In this document: positions 10,320 to 19,438 of the stretch, in pieces
How positions within the stretch are numbered: the stretch's first letter is position 1
Layout: every line of letters begins with the position of its first letter
Assembly: GCF_001484765.1 (NCBI RefSeq)
Contig: NZ_LLXO01000024.1
Location: 1 to 64,000 of the forward strand
Source of the DNA: Entomohabitans teleogrylli
Lineage (GTDB): Bacteria > Pseudomonadota > Gammaproteobacteria > Enterobacterales > Enterobacteriaceae
Reading direction: 5' to 3'
Length of the DNA: 64,000 bases
Notes under the pieces: generated by a model
The model's input: the letters and a program-made list of their open reading frames with translations, nothing else
Databases searched by the model: none
Told to the model about the DNA's origin: nothing
Position numbers and translations under genes: made by a program

Positions 10320-11324
10320 TTAAATAAGGGACTGGGTTTCAGCAAAGCCGAAACGAATATTCATACACTGGATAGCCTGGGCGGCAGCGCCTTTCAGCAG
10401 GTTATCCTCAGTGGCGACCACGATCAGGTGTTCATCCTGAACCGCAAAGCCGATATCGCAGAATGGCAGACCGACGACGTTTTTCAGCGCCGGAACCCCT
10501 TTGTCATACAGGCGTACCAGCGGCTTATCGGCGTATGCCTGCTGATAAACATCCGCCACCTGCTCCCGGGTAACGCCCGGCTTCAGGCGGCAGGTAATGG
10601 TTTCGAGGATACCGCGCGGGAAATTACCGAGGTGCGGGGTAAAAATCACCTGTGCCCCAAGATGGCTGGCGATTTCCGGCTGATGGCGGTGCGTAAACAC
10701 GCCATACGGCTGCAGGCTCACCTCGCAAAAACTGTTGGACAGCGCCGCCTTACGCCCGGCGCCGCTTACGCCGCTGGTAGCGTTGATCACCGGCCACTGG
10801 CTCAGATCCAGCAGACCGCCGTCGATTAGCGGCTTCAGAGAAAGCTGCGCCGCCGTCGGGTAACAGCCGGGCACCGCGACCAGTTGCGCCTCTTTCAACG
10901 CGCCGCTTTGCCACTCCGCCAGGCCATATACCGCCTGCTCAAGCAGATCGGCGTGCTGATGAGTAAACCCATAATAACGCTGATAAAACTCCGGATTATT
11001 CACCCGGTACGCGCCGGACAAATCAAATACGACGCAACCTGCCGCCAGGCACTGCGGCGCCAGATCGTGACTCACTTCGTGGGCTGTCGCCAGAAACACC
11101 ACATCCACACCCCGGGCGAATTCGCTGATATCAGACATCGGCTGTAGCGGCAGATCGACAATGCCTTTCAACTGTGGATGGAGATCGGAAATCAATTTTC
11201 CTGCATCTGCACTTTGCGCGGAGACCGTTAAAGCGGTTATGTTCATATGAGGATGGCGATTCACATAGGCCGCAAGCTCTGCGCCGGTATAGCCGCTGGC
11301 ACCCACAATCAGCGTGTTCAACAT
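10320..11324 (-). CDS. argC: N-acetyl-gamma-glutamyl-phosphate reductase ArgC
   Basis: NADPH-dependent third step of arginine synthesis. N-terminal Rossmann motif [11 protein letters not shown] (residues 7-17); the catalytic cysteine is in [11 protein letters not shown] (about residue 154), with the THRHQPEI histidine region downstream. Length 334, same as E. coli. First gene of the argCBH operon and divergent from argE. The shared 180-base control region holds two ARG boxes, so ArgR with arginine should repress both directions. Confidence 0.97.
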   Translation of the reverse strand: MLNTLIVGASGYTGAELAAYVNRHPHMNITALTVSAQSADAGKLISDLHPQLKGIVDLPLQPMSDISEFARGVDVVFLATAHEVSHDLAPQCLAAGCVVFDLSGAYRVNNPEFYQRYYGFTHQHADLLEQAVYGLAEWQSGALKEAQLVAVPGCYPTAAQLSLKPLIDGGLLDLSQWPVINATSGVSGAGRKAALSNSFCEVSLQPYGVFTHRHQPEIASHLGAQVIFTPHLGNFPRGILETITCRLKPGVTREQVADVYQQAYADKPLVRLYDKGVPALKNVVGLPFCDIGFAVQDEHLIVVATEDNLLKGAAAQAIQCMNIRFGFAETQSLI

Positions 11325-11441
11325 CGGGGCTGTCTACCTCTTAGTGTCATAAATTTGCCCAGGGCGGGCGTGCTGCCTCACCCATGTAAGCCGGCGAGGT
11401 GATAAATCCCGGAATTCAACGATTCCCTTTCGCTCAGCGTT

Positions 11442-11480
11442 ATTGTATTTTTATTCACAATAATTGCATGAATATTGATA
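11442..11480. promoter_or_regulatory. tandem ARG boxes (ArgR operator) between argC and argE
   Basis: Two 18-base imperfect palindromes of the form TnTGAATnnnnATTCAnT: ATTGTATTTTTATTCACA (11442-11459) and ATTGCATGAATATTGATA (11463-11480), separated by exactly 3 bases. This is the standard spacing for one ArgR hexamer. The pair lies between the divergent starts of argC and argE. Confidence 0.93.
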
Positions 11481-11505
11481 CTATCCAACCTAAGGCATGT
11501 CAACA

Positions 11506-12657
11506 GTGAAGATGAAATTACCGCCTTTTATCGAGATTTATCGCGCGTTAATTGCAACCCCGTCCATCAGCGCCACCGACAGCGCGCTGGACCAGAGTAA
11601 TGCGTCGTTAATCAATTTACTGGCTGGCTGGTTCCGCGACCTCGGTTTTAACGTCGAAGTACAGCCGGTACCAGGCACCAACAACAAATTTAATATGCTG
11701 GCCAGCACCGGCCAGGGCGATGGCGGTCTGCTGCTGGCGGGTCATACCGATACCGTACCTTTCGACGACGGGCGCTGGACCCGGGATCCTTTTACCCTGA
11801 CGGAGCATGACAACAAGCTGTATGGTCTGGGCACCGCCGACATGAAGGGCTTTTTCGCCTTTATCCTTGATGCCCTGCGCGATGTTGACGTCAGTACTCT
11901 GAAAAAGCCGCTGTATATCCTCGCCACGGCGGATGAGGAGACCAGTATGGCGGGTGCGCGCTATTTCGCACAAACCGCACATATTCGCCCGGACTGCGCC
12001 ATCATTGGCGAACCCACTTCCCTGCAGCCGGTGCGGGCCCACAAAGGACATATGTCGAACGCGATTCGCGTAATGGGGCAGTCCGGCCATTCCAGCGATC
12101 CTGAGCGCGGCGTTAATGCCATTGAAGTGATCCATGAAGCCATCGGCCATATCCTGGCGCTACGCGACGATCTCAAGACCCGCTACCATCATGATGCTTT
12201 CACCGTGCCGTATCCCACTCTTAACCTCGGGCATATCCACGGCGGCGACGCGGTCAACCGTATTTGCGCCTGCTGCGAACTGCACATGGATATTCGGCCG
12301 CTGCCGGGGATGACATTAGACGATCTTAACGGTTTGCTCAGCGATGCGCTGGCGCCGGTCAGCGAGCGCTGGCCAGGGAGACTGACCGTATCCGAGCTTA
12401 ATCCGGCTATTCCGGGCTATGAGTGCCCCATCGATCACCACCTGGTGGCAGTGGTGGAAAAACTGCTCGGCACCCGAACCGAGGTGGTGAACTACTGTAC
12501 CGAAGCGCCTTTTATCCAGACGCTGTGCCCGACGCTGGTACTGGGACCGGGCTCCATCAATCAGGCCCACCAGCCGGATGAATATCTCGAGACCCGGTTT
12601 ATTAAACCCACTCGCGAGCTGATCACCCAGGTGGTTCGCCATTTCTGTTGGCATTAA
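11506..12657 (+). CDS. argE: acetylornithine deacetylase ArgE
   Basis: Zinc enzyme of the M20 peptidase family that removes acetate from N-acetylornithine. Metal-binding motifs visible: [11 protein letters not shown] (first His and Asp) and [11 protein letters not shown] with the catalytic Glu pair; a dimerisation domain fills residues about 180-290. I prefer GTG 11506, which gives MKMKLPPF and 383 residues, the E. coli length. An in-frame ATG at 11497 would add three residues. Divergent from argCBH under shared ARG boxes. Confidence 0.95.
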   Translation: MKMKLPPFIEIYRALIATPSISATDSALDQSNASLINLLAGWFRDLGFNVEVQPVPGTNNKFNMLASTGQGDGGLLLAGHTDTVPFDDGRWTRDPFTLTEHDNKLYGLGTADMKGFFAFILDALRDVDVSTLKKPLYILATADEETSMAGARYFAQTAHIRPDCAIIGEPTSLQPVRAHKGHMSNAIRVMGQSGHSSDPERGVNAIEVIHEAIGHILALRDDLKTRYHHDAFTVPYPTLNLGHIHGGDAVNRICACCELHMDIRPLPGMTLDDLNGLLSDALAPVSERWPGRLTVSELNPAIPGYECPIDHHLVAVVEKLLGTRTEVVNYCTEAPFIQTLCPTLVLGPGSINQAHQPDEYLETRFIKPTRELITQVVRHFCWH

Positions 12658-12670
12658 CAACACGTTTTCA

Positions 12671-12689
12671 GGGAGAGGCAACCTCTCCC
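12671..12689 (+). terminator. hairpin after argE
   Basis: GGGAGAGG (12671-12678), loop CAA, CCTCTCCC (12682-12689). A perfect 8-base stem just after the argE stop, followed by a CT-rich rather than T-rich tail, so termination may be partial. Confidence 0.55.
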
Positions 12690-12894
12690 CTTCTCCCTCG
12701 CAGTGTGCATTTCTATAAGAAATTCTTATCAGGCAGGCTGGCAATTAAATTTAGTAAATTCCCGCCGTTTACTCGTTTGCTGAAGCGATTTCGCAACATT
12801 TGACGAATGGGATCTAACGTGGCTTTATAAAAGACGGTGTTGAGCCCGCATGGGCGAAATTAAGTAAAAAATGAGATTGGGTGTCTGGGGTCAT

Positions 12895-15546
12895 ATGAAC
12901 GAACAATATTCCGCTTTGCGAAGTAATGTCAGTATGCTCGGCAAGTTGCTCGGGGATACCATCAGGGATACGCTGGGAGAAAACATCCTTGACCGCGTAG
13001 AAACTATCCGTAAGTTGTCGAAATCCTCACGTGCTGGCAATGAAGCGAATCGTCAGGAGTTGCTCACCACATTACAAAATCTGTCCAACGATGAGCTGCT
13101 ACCTGTAGCCCGTGCGTTCAGCCAGTTTCTGAATCTGGCCAACACCGCTGAACAGTACCATACCATTTCCTCCCACGGCGAAGCCGCCAGCAACCCGGAA
13201 GTCATCGCCCGTACGCTGAGAAGATTAAAAGACCAGCCGAATATCACGGAGGCCGACATCCAGCGCGCGCTGGAATCACTGTCGCTGGAGTTGGTGCTGA
13301 CGGCCCACCCCACGGAAATTACCCGCCGCACCCTGATCCACAAAATGGTCGAGGTCAATAACTGCCTGAAGCAGTTAGACCACAAAGACATCGCTGACTA
13401 TGAGCGCCACCAGATCATGCGCCGTCTGCGTCAGTTAATCGCCCAATCCTGGCATACGGACGAGATCCGTAAGCACCGCCCCTCCCCGGTGGATGAAGCC
13501 AAATGGGGCTTCGCCGTGGTGGAGAATAGCCTGTGGGAAGGGGTACCCAGCTACCTGCGTGAGCTCAACGAACAACTGGAAGAGCAGCTCGGCTATAAGC
13601 TGCCGGTCGACTTTGTCCCGGTGCGTTTTACCTCGTGGATGGGCGGCGATCGCGACGGCAACCCGAATGTAACGGCGGACGTCACACGCCATGTGCTGCT
13701 ACTGAGCCGCTGGAAAGCCACGGACCTGTTCCTGAAAGATATTCAATTGCTGGTATCCGAACTTTCCATGGTGGAATGTACCGAAGAATTCCGTAACCGG
13801 GTGGGCGAAGAAGGGGAGTCGGAACCCTATCGCTACCTGCTCAAACAGATACGCACTCAGTTGATGACCACCCAGGCCTGGCTGGAAGCGCGCCTGAAGG
13901 GCCAGAAACTGCCGAAGCCGGAAGGGCTACTGACGCATAACGCCCAGTTGTGGGAGCCGCTTCACGCCTGTTACCAGTCGCTGGTGGCCTGCGGTATGGG
14001 CATTATCGCCAATGGCGAACTGCTTGATACCCTGCGGCGGGTAAAATGTTTCGGCGTACCGCTGGTGCGCATTGATATTCGCCAGGAAAGTACCCGCCAT
14101 ACCGAAGCGCTGGGCGAAATGACCCGCTATCTGGGTATCGGCGATTACGAAAGTTGGTCAGAAGCGGACAAACAGGCGTTCCTGATCCGCGAACTGAACT
14201 CAAAACGCCCGCTGCTGCCGCGCCACTGGGAGCCGAGCGAAGAGACCCGCGAAGTGCTGGATACCTGCCAGGCCATCGCTGAAGCGCCGCAGGGGTCCAT
14301 CGCCGCCTATGTGATTTCAATGGCTAAAACACCGTCCGACGTGCTGGCGGTGCATTTGTTGCTGAAAGAGGCCGGTGTCGGCTTTGCTCTGCCGGTAGCT
14401 CCGCTGTTCGAAACGCTGGATGACCTGAACAACGCCAACGACGTGATGACCCAGTTGCTGAGCATCGACTGGTACCGCGGCTTTATCCAGGGTAAGCAGA
14501 TGGTGATGATCGGCTATTCCGACTCCGCCAAAGACGCCGGCGTTATGGCCGCCTCCTGGGCGCAGTATCAGGCACAGGATGCGCTGATCAAAACCTGCGA
14601 AAAGGCCGGCATTGCGCTGACATTGTTCCACGGCCGCGGCGGTTCCATCGGTCGCGGCGGCGCGCCGGCACACGCGGCGCTGCTCTCCCAGCCGCCGGGT
14701 AGCCTGAAAGGCGGCCTGCGCGTAACGGAGCAGGGGGAGATGATCCGCTTTAAATATGGCCTGCCGGAAGTCACCGTCAGCAGCCTGTCGCTGTATACCG
14801 GGGCGATTCTGGAAGCCAACCTGCTGCCGCCGCCTGAGCCGAAAGCCGAATGGCGCCATATCATGGATGAGCTCTCCGCGCTGTCCTGCGAGATGTACCG
14901 CGGTTATGTGCGGGAAAATAAAGATTTCGTCCCCTACTTCCGCTCTGCGACACCGGAGCTGGAATTGGGCAAACTGCCGCTGGGTTCGCGTCCGGCGAAA
15001 CGACGCCCGAATGGCGGCGTCGAGTCACTGCGCGCCATTCCGTGGATCTTCGCCTGGACCCAGAACCGCCTGATGCTGCCTGCCTGGCTTGGCGCCGGCG
15101 CCGCACTGCAAAAAGTGGTGGATGACGGCAAACAGGACAAGCTGGAGACCATGTGTCGCGACTGGCCGTTCTTTTCCACACGCCTGGGGATGCTGGAGAT
15201 GGTATTCGCCAAAACCGACCTGTGGCTGGCGGAATACTACGATCAGCGCCTGGTCGATAAAGCGCTGTGGGGCCTGGGTCTGGAGCTGCGCAAACAGCTG
15301 GAAGCGGACATTAAACTGGTGCTGGATATCTCCAATGATGCCCACCTGATGGCCGATCTGCCGTGGATCGCCGAATCCATCATGCTGCGCAACATCTACA
15401 CCGATCCGCTCAACGTTCTGCAGGCCGAACTGCTGCACCGCTCCCGCCAACTGGAGGATGCCGGTAAAGAACCGGATCCGCAGGTTGAACAGGCGCTGAT
15501 GGTGACTATCGCCGGCGTGGCGGCGGGTATGCGTAATACTGGTTAA
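12895..15546 (+). CDS. ppc: phosphoenolpyruvate carboxylase
   Basis: Adds bicarbonate to phosphoenolpyruvate to make oxaloacetate, refilling the TCA cycle. The catalytic His is in [12 protein letters not shown] (about residues 134-145), and the glycine-rich loop [14 protein letters not shown] with the Lys/Arg-rich SRPAKRRP follows. The C-terminal MRNTG is the conserved end of the family. I start at ATG 12895 ([11 protein letters not shown]), giving 883 residues as in E. coli, with GGGG four bases upstream; the in-frame ATG at 12871 is not needed. A perfect hairpin follows the stop. Confidence 0.97.
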   Translation: MNEQYSALRSNVSMLGKLLGDTIRDTLGENILDRVETIRKLSKSSRAGNEANRQELLTTLQNLSNDELLPVARAFSQFLNLANTAEQYHTISSHGEAASNPEVIARTLRRLKDQPNITEADIQRALESLSLELVLTAHPTEITRRTLIHKMVEVNNCLKQLDHKDIADYERHQIMRRLRQLIAQSWHTDEIRKHRPSPVDEAKWGFAVVENSLWEGVPSYLRELNEQLEEQLGYKLPVDFVPVRFTSWMGGDRDGNPNVTADVTRHVLLLSRWKATDLFLKDIQLLVSELSMVECTEEFRNRVGEEGESEPYRYLLKQIRTQLMTTQAWLEARLKGQKLPKPEGLLTHNAQLWEPLHACYQSLVACGMGIIANGELLDTLRRVKCFGVPLVRIDIRQESTRHTEALGEMTRYLGIGDYESWSEADKQAFLIRELNSKRPLLPRHWEPSEETREVLDTCQAIAEAPQGSIAAYVISMAKTPSDVLAVHLLLKEAGVGFALPVAPLFETLDDLNNANDVMTQLLSIDWYRGFIQGKQMVMIGYSDSAKDAGVMAASWAQYQAQDALIKTCEKAGIALTLFHGRGGSIGRGGAPAHAALLSQPPGSLKGGLRVTEQGEMIRFKYGLPEVTVSSLSLYTGAILEANLLPPPEPKAEWRHIMDELSALSCEMYRGYVRENKDFVPYFRSATPELELGKLPLGSRPAKRRPNGGVESLRAIPWIFAWTQNRLMLPAWLGAGAALQKVVDDGKQDKLETMCRDWPFFSTRLGMLEMVFAKTDLWLAEYYDQRLVDKALWGLGLELRKQLEADIKLVLDISNDAHLMADLPWIAESIMLRNIYTDPLNVLQAELLHRSRQLEDAGKEPDPQVEQALMVTIAGVAAGMRNTG

Positions 15547-15553
15547 TTTTATC

Positions 15554-15582
15554 AGTGCTTCCCGCTGATAGCGGGAAGCACT
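15554..15582 (+). terminator. hairpin after ppc
   Basis: Perfect 13-base stem AGTGCTTCCCGCT (15554-15566) with 15570-15582 and a 3-base loop, right after the ppc stop. The tail is CTTCCTCC, not a clean T-run. It marks the boundary between ppc and the accessory lipoprotein/Slam block. Confidence 0.75.
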
Positions 15583-15821
15583 CTTCCTCCACAATACATG
15601 CTGTCACCATCAAACTGTTTTCGGATCCTCAAATAAGACAAAAATATTCATCAGATTTTTTCCGATTATTTCCAAAATAAATTCCCTCCATTTATTTCTC
15701 CTCCATAAAAAATCTCATTAATATGCCGCCAGCCGGAAAATAAGAATAAGCACAATAGATAATTCTTTTTACTCCTTCGAGAATTCCGTTTTGAAATAAA
15801 TAAAAACAAGGAAAAGTTGCA
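15583..15821 (+). promoter_or_regulatory. AT-rich leader upstream of the surface lipoprotein gene
   Basis: A 239-base gap that is clearly richer in A and T than its surroundings. It should carry the promoter of the lipoprotein gene. A purine-rich AAGGAAAAG ribosome binding site is visible about 9 bases before the ATG. I could not assign a convincing -35/-10 pair or a clean Fur box (one GATAAT near 15757 stands alone). Confidence 0.5.
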
Positions 15822-16547
15822 ATGAATAAAAAGCTGCTATTATTGCTGTCTGTTCTGTGTCTGGCGGCCTGTTCCTCCGGTGGAGGCGGCGGAGACGATG
15901 ATACGCCGCAATCCCCAGCGCCTTCCGAAAACAGCCAGGAAAATAACCAGGAAGAGAGCAATCCGCCGTCGCCGGAAACACCTGTCGAAGCGCCGGCCAG
16001 TAAAGCGACGCTGGGCTCTGTTTCAGGATATACCTATATTTCTCCGGACGGTAAGGAATACACCTTGCGCGGCGGCGGTATCTCCGCTGGCGGAACCACC
16101 ACCATGGCCTCAGGCGCCACTAAAACCAGCTGGTGCTGTGGACGAATGAGCTACACCAACTACGGTACCTGGTCCAACAGCGATACCAACCAGCATGGGG
16201 TGTTCTATACCGGTGAAGCAACGGCGGCCAGCAGCGTCCCGACTCAGGGAACGGCCACGTATACCGGTACCGGTATGCGTAATGGCGCATCCAGCGTCGC
16301 TTCTTTCAATGTTGATTTCGCGGCCAGAACGATCAACGGCAATATTGATGCCGCAGAAAATTTCGGCAGCGCTATCGCGATGCAGGGCTCACTGAATGGC
16401 GGTGGTTTCAGCGGCAGTGCGGAAACTGACGGTCAGACGGGCACCTTTACCGGTCATTTCTACGGCCCGCAGGCCCAGGAACTCGGTGGCATGGCGGAGT
16501 TCGCAGATAACGCCAAAAGCGCCTCTTTCGGCGCAGCAGCGAACTAA
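15822..16547 (+). CDS. putative Slam-dependent surface lipoprotein (TbpB/fHbp-like barrel)
   Basis: Predicted lipoprotein of 241 residues. A signal peptide ends in a lipobox with Cys17 (LCLAAC), followed by SSGGGGGDDD and a Pro/Glu/Asn/Ser-rich tether to about residue 60. The CSSGGGG start is like that of neisserial fHbp and TbpB, both exported by Slam. Residues 62-241 are Gly/Thr/Ser-rich with alternating polarity, as in a small beta-barrel. The C-terminal part has the order VDF, then FSGSAET, FYGPQAQELGG (213-223) and FGA, typical of TbpB-type barrel domains. An adjacent Cys pair (105-106, SWCCGRMS) lies in the first half. Directly followed by a Slam gene, its likely exporter. Ligand unknown; iron or haem carrier, host factor or adhesion are all possible. 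No such gene exists here in E. coli. Confidence 0.85.
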   Translation: MNKKLLLLLSVLCLAACSSGGGGGDDDTPQSPAPSENSQENNQEESNPPSPETPVEAPASKATLGSVSGYTYISPDGKEYTLRGGGISAGGTTTMASGATKTSWCCGRMSYTNYGTWSNSDTNQHGVFYTGEATAASSVPTQGTATYTGTGMRNGASSVASFNVDFAARTINGNIDAAENFGSAIAMQGSLNGGGFSGSAETDGQTGTFTGHFYGPQAQELGGMAEFADNAKSASFGAAAN

Positions 16548-16555
16548 CCCTACCA

Positions 16556-16578
16556 GGGCGGCCTCCCGGAGGTCGCCC
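16556..16578 (+). terminator. GC-rich hairpin between lipoprotein and Slam genes
   Basis: GGGCGGCCTCC (16556-16566) can pair with GGAGGTCGCCC (16568-16578) with one G-U pair; the innermost bases must open to form a loop. No T-run follows. It could reduce read-through or protect the upstream message, so that more lipoprotein than translocator is made. Confidence 0.5.
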
Positions 16579-16607
16579 CTCTCCCTCTCTGAATCGTAGC
16601 CTGATAC

Positions 16608-18029
16608 ATGCCCCTGATACGTAGTCTTCCGCTGTCCTTATCCCTGGCGCTGTATGCCTCCGGAATCCTGGCCCAGCCCCCGGAATCATCGCTGATACCG
16701 GCCTCTCCGGAGCTGGAATCGCTGACACCATCCGATCGCCGCGCCACAACGCCATCTTCACCGCCGCGGATCACCCAGGCAATGCTCAGACACGATCCGG
16801 CGCTCTCGGCAGCCATTCTTGACCAGGCGGTTAACGATGGGCAGTGGCAGGTCGTCAAAGAAGTGTTGCCCATCTACGAACGCACGTCTGGCGCGGATAG
16901 CACGCTGGTGCTTTTTGCCCGCGGGGGGCTGGCGCGCAGTGAAAACAATCTCTCTCAGGCCATTGCCAATTACCGCAGGATCCTTGCCACGACGCCACAC
17001 TTCACCCGCGTCCGACTGGAACTGGCGAGAGCCTTATTTGACGATCGTCAGTATCAGAGCGCCGCCTGGCATTTCAGCAAGACGCGCAGCGAAAATCCCC
17101 CCGCCGGGGTATTAGAGAATATCGACCACTATCTGGCCCTTATTAATCAGCGTACTGGCTGTAACGGTAATTTCGCCATCAGTTACCTGAAAGATAACAA
17201 TATTAATAATGCCTCGGACGGTAAATATATCCGTATCGGGAATCGTACCCTGATTCGCGACAAAGCATCTTATCCACAAAAAGGCGAAGGCGTTTTCGTC
17301 TCCGCAACGTTATTAAGAGATGTTCAGTTGTATGGCAGACACAGCCTGCGCTTCAAAGCCGCCGCTGAGGGCAAAATCTGGTGGGATAACCACGATTATA
17401 ATGACATTACTTCGCGAATTTATTCGGGCTGGCTGTGGCAGAATAACCAACAGCAAATAACATTGTTACCGTTTTATGAAAAACGCTGGTACGGCTCCAG
17501 CGCCTACACTTCAGGAGCTGGCGTACGCGCTGAATATAAATATTTACCGACGCCTGACTGGCAAACCAGCAACACCCTCGAATACCAGAAACTGGATTAT
17601 GACAACGCCAGCTACGATTATCTGCGCGGCCACTCGACCCTGTTTTCCAGCACCTTGTCCCACGCATTCAGTGCGCGCTTTTCCGCATTTACCGGCGTCG
17701 ATATCGGCCAGCAGGATACCCGCTCGGCGGGTGAAACTTACTGGCGCTATGGGATGAGAACAGGTTTTGAGTCTCAGTTGCCCTGGAAAATATCACTGGC
17801 CACAATGGTCGGTATCTCAAAAAAGCAGTATCAGGGGGAAAATGATATTTTTCGCAAGAAAAGGGCGGATGATGAAGCGGTCTATATCCTGTCGCTGTGG
17901 CATCGTGATCTGCATGTTATGGGGGTAATGCCAAAACTCAATTACATCTATAAGCGCGTCACCAGTAATATCGATTATTATCAGTACAGTGAAAACAGCG
18001 TTTATTTAACCTTCGATCGCCAATTCTGA
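16608..18029 (+). CDS. Slam-type surface lipoprotein assembly modifier (DUF560 outer-membrane protein)
   Basis: Predicted outer-membrane translocator of 473 residues that moves a lipoprotein to the cell surface. Signal peptide at residues 1-22 (LYASGILA-Q), a linker, then a helical TPR-like domain (about 75-180, with NNLSQAIANYRRILATTP and LELARALFDDRQYQSAAWHF). Next comes a beta-barrel from about 186 (SYLKDNNINNAS, a family landmark) to the terminal Phe (YLTFDRQF). This two-part layout matches Slam1 of Neisseria and NilB of Xenorhabdus. An in-frame stop lies directly before the ATG, so the start is fixed, although no clear ribosome binding site is seen; it may depend on coupling with the gene 60 bases upstream. 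The lipoprotein before it is the obvious cargo. Confidence 0.88.
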   Translation: MPLIRSLPLSLSLALYASGILAQPPESSLIPASPELESLTPSDRRATTPSSPPRITQAMLRHDPALSAAILDQAVNDGQWQVVKEVLPIYERTSGADSTLVLFARGGLARSENNLSQAIANYRRILATTPHFTRVRLELARALFDDRQYQSAAWHFSKTRSENPPAGVLENIDHYLALINQRTGCNGNFAISYLKDNNINNASDGKYIRIGNRTLIRDKASYPQKGEGVFVSATLLRDVQLYGRHSLRFKAAAEGKIWWDNHDYNDITSRIYSGWLWQNNQQQITLLPFYEKRWYGSSAYTSGAGVRAEYKYLPTPDWQTSNTLEYQKLDYDNASYDYLRGHSTLFSSTLSHAFSARFSAFTGVDIGQQDTRSAGETYWRYGMRTGFESQLPWKISLATMVGISKKQYQGENDIFRKKRADDEAVYILSLWHRDLHVMGVMPKLNYIYKRVTSNIDYYQYSENSVYLTFDRQF

Positions 18030-18223
18030 AGCCTCGCTCTGTCTCACCCTCTCCGGACGAGTCAGCCATCGCCACATTTTTCCCGGCGCAGGGTGAAGTG
18101 TGTATACTCGTCACACCCGGAGTAGCGCGATACACTCCGCGGTGATGGGAAATGCGCAGTTTCATCCAGGGACTGCGCAATGATCATATCTCCGGGCGTG
18201 CGTTTTCCTGGTAAGGAGTCACT

Positions 18224-19078
18224 ATGAAAAATGACATCCATTCTGTCATTTCCGGGCTTATCGAGGGCTCAACGGCGCTGAAAAGGATTTTCTTTACCCC
18301 CTCCTCCGGTCCGGCGCCGGAACTGGCCTATCAGGTCGATTTCCCGCGTCTGGAAATCTTGCTGGAGGGTGAGCTGGAAGATCACTTGAAGCCCGATGCG
18401 CCTGTACGCCTGCGCCGCGGAGATACCCTCTTTGTGCCCGCCCGCGGCTGGAACCATCCCCACTGGGATACCCCGGCCACCACGCTGAGTATCCTGTTCG
18501 GTAAACAGCAGTTAGGTTTTAGCCTGCTGCACTGGGACGGCGAGCGTTTCCATAACCTGAGTAAGCAGCATGTCGCCCGGCGCGGCCCGCGCACCGGCTC
18601 TTTCCTGCTCCAGGCATTAAGCGAATTAAGCATGCAGCCACAGGAGCAACAAACCGCGCGCTTTATCGTCGCCAGCCTGCTGAGCCACTGCGCCGACCTG
18701 CTGGGCAGCCAGATTCAGACCGCTTCGCGCAGCCAGGCCTTATTTGAAGCCGTACGAGCATATATTGACGAAAATTATATGCAGCCCCTCACCCGGGAGT
18801 CCGTAGCCCAGGCGTTTTACATCTCCCCTAACTACCTGTCCCATCTGTTTCAGAAGGCCGGAGCGATGGGCTTTAATGAATATCTGAATCACACCCGCCT
18901 GGAGCAGGCTAAGGCGTTACTCAAAGGCTATGACATGAAAGTGAAAGAGGTAGCGCACGCCTGCGGGTTTGTCGACAGTAACTACTTCTGCCGGCTGTTT
19001 CGTAAAAATACCGAACGTTCGCCATCCGAATACCGTCGCCAGTACCACAGCCAGCTCACCGAAAAAGAACTTAGCTGA
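18224..19078 (+). CDS. yijO: AraC-family transcriptional regulator YijO
   Basis: Regulator of 284 residues. The N-terminal cupin-like sensing part covers about 20-120 (FPRLEILLEGEL...GDTLFVPARGWNHP). The C-terminal double HTH lies at about 178-275, with ESVAQAFYISPNYLSHLFQ and VKEVAHACGFVDSNYFCRLFRKN. It ends tail-to-tail with frwD (8-base overlap), beside the frw/pfl block, so it may control that block. The 194-base gap before it holds an inverted repeat TGCGCAGT/ACTGCGCA (about 18153-18180) and a good GGAG ribosome binding site. The inducer is unknown. Confidence 0.85.
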   Translation: MKNDIHSVISGLIEGSTALKRIFFTPSSGPAPELAYQVDFPRLEILLEGELEDHLKPDAPVRLRRGDTLFVPARGWNHPHWDTPATTLSILFGKQQLGFSLLHWDGERFHNLSKQHVARRGPRTGSFLLQALSELSMQPQEQQTARFIVASLLSHCADLLGSQIQTASRSQALFEAVRAYIDENYMQPLTRESVAQAFYISPNYLSHLFQKAGAMGFNEYLNHTRLEQAKALLKGYDMKVKEVAHACGFVDSNYFCRLFRKNTERSPSEYRRQYHSQLTEKELS

Positions 19079-19415
19079 GGACAATATGGGTATGCTGCGG
19101 GGTCGACATCACCTTACGCACAGCGCTGATGGCCTTTTGCGGATCGCGCAGAAAAGCGTAAATGCCCGTCTGGACGCAGCGGGATGCCAGGAAACGCTCC
19201 GGGTTATCCAGTTCAATATCGGTAATCAGTAACACCGCATCCGCCCGGGCCACGTCTTCGGCGCTAATGGCGTTTTCAGTCCCCAGCGCGCCCTGGGTTT
19301 CAATCTTTACTTCCCAGCCCTCTTGCTGACACAACTTTTCCAGACGCTCCGCTGCCATATAAGTATGCGCCACACCGCTTACACAGGCGGTCACCGCCAC
19401 CAGAAAACGTGTCAT
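19071..19415 (-). CDS. frwD: PTS fructose-type EIIB component FrwD
   Basis: Phosphotransferase subunit that would pass phosphate from an EIIA to an incoming sugar. The active-site cysteine lies in VTACVSGVAHTYMAAE (about residues 8-23), the standard EIIB-fructose motif. ATG 19415 is chosen because GGAG stands 6 bases before it; an upstream in-frame ATG at 19430 lacks that spacing. Length 114, near the 113 of E. coli. Second EIIB in the locus beside frwB. Last gene of the minus-strand frw/pfl operon. Confidence 0.88.
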   Translation of the reverse strand: MTRFLVAVTACVSGVAHTYMAAERLEKLCQQEGWEVKIETQGALGTENAISAEDVARADAVLLITDIELDNPERFLASRCVQTGIYAFLRDPQKAISAVRKVMSTPQHTHIVLS

Positions 19416-19438
19416 GATTGGCTCCTTCATCCGGCGCG

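Noticed and set aside
15740-15790. Possible Fur box upstream of the surface lipoprotein
   Set aside because: Only one GATAAT-like hexamer is seen; the expected repeated hexamers or 7-1-7 palindrome is not convincing. A weight-matrix scan would decide it.
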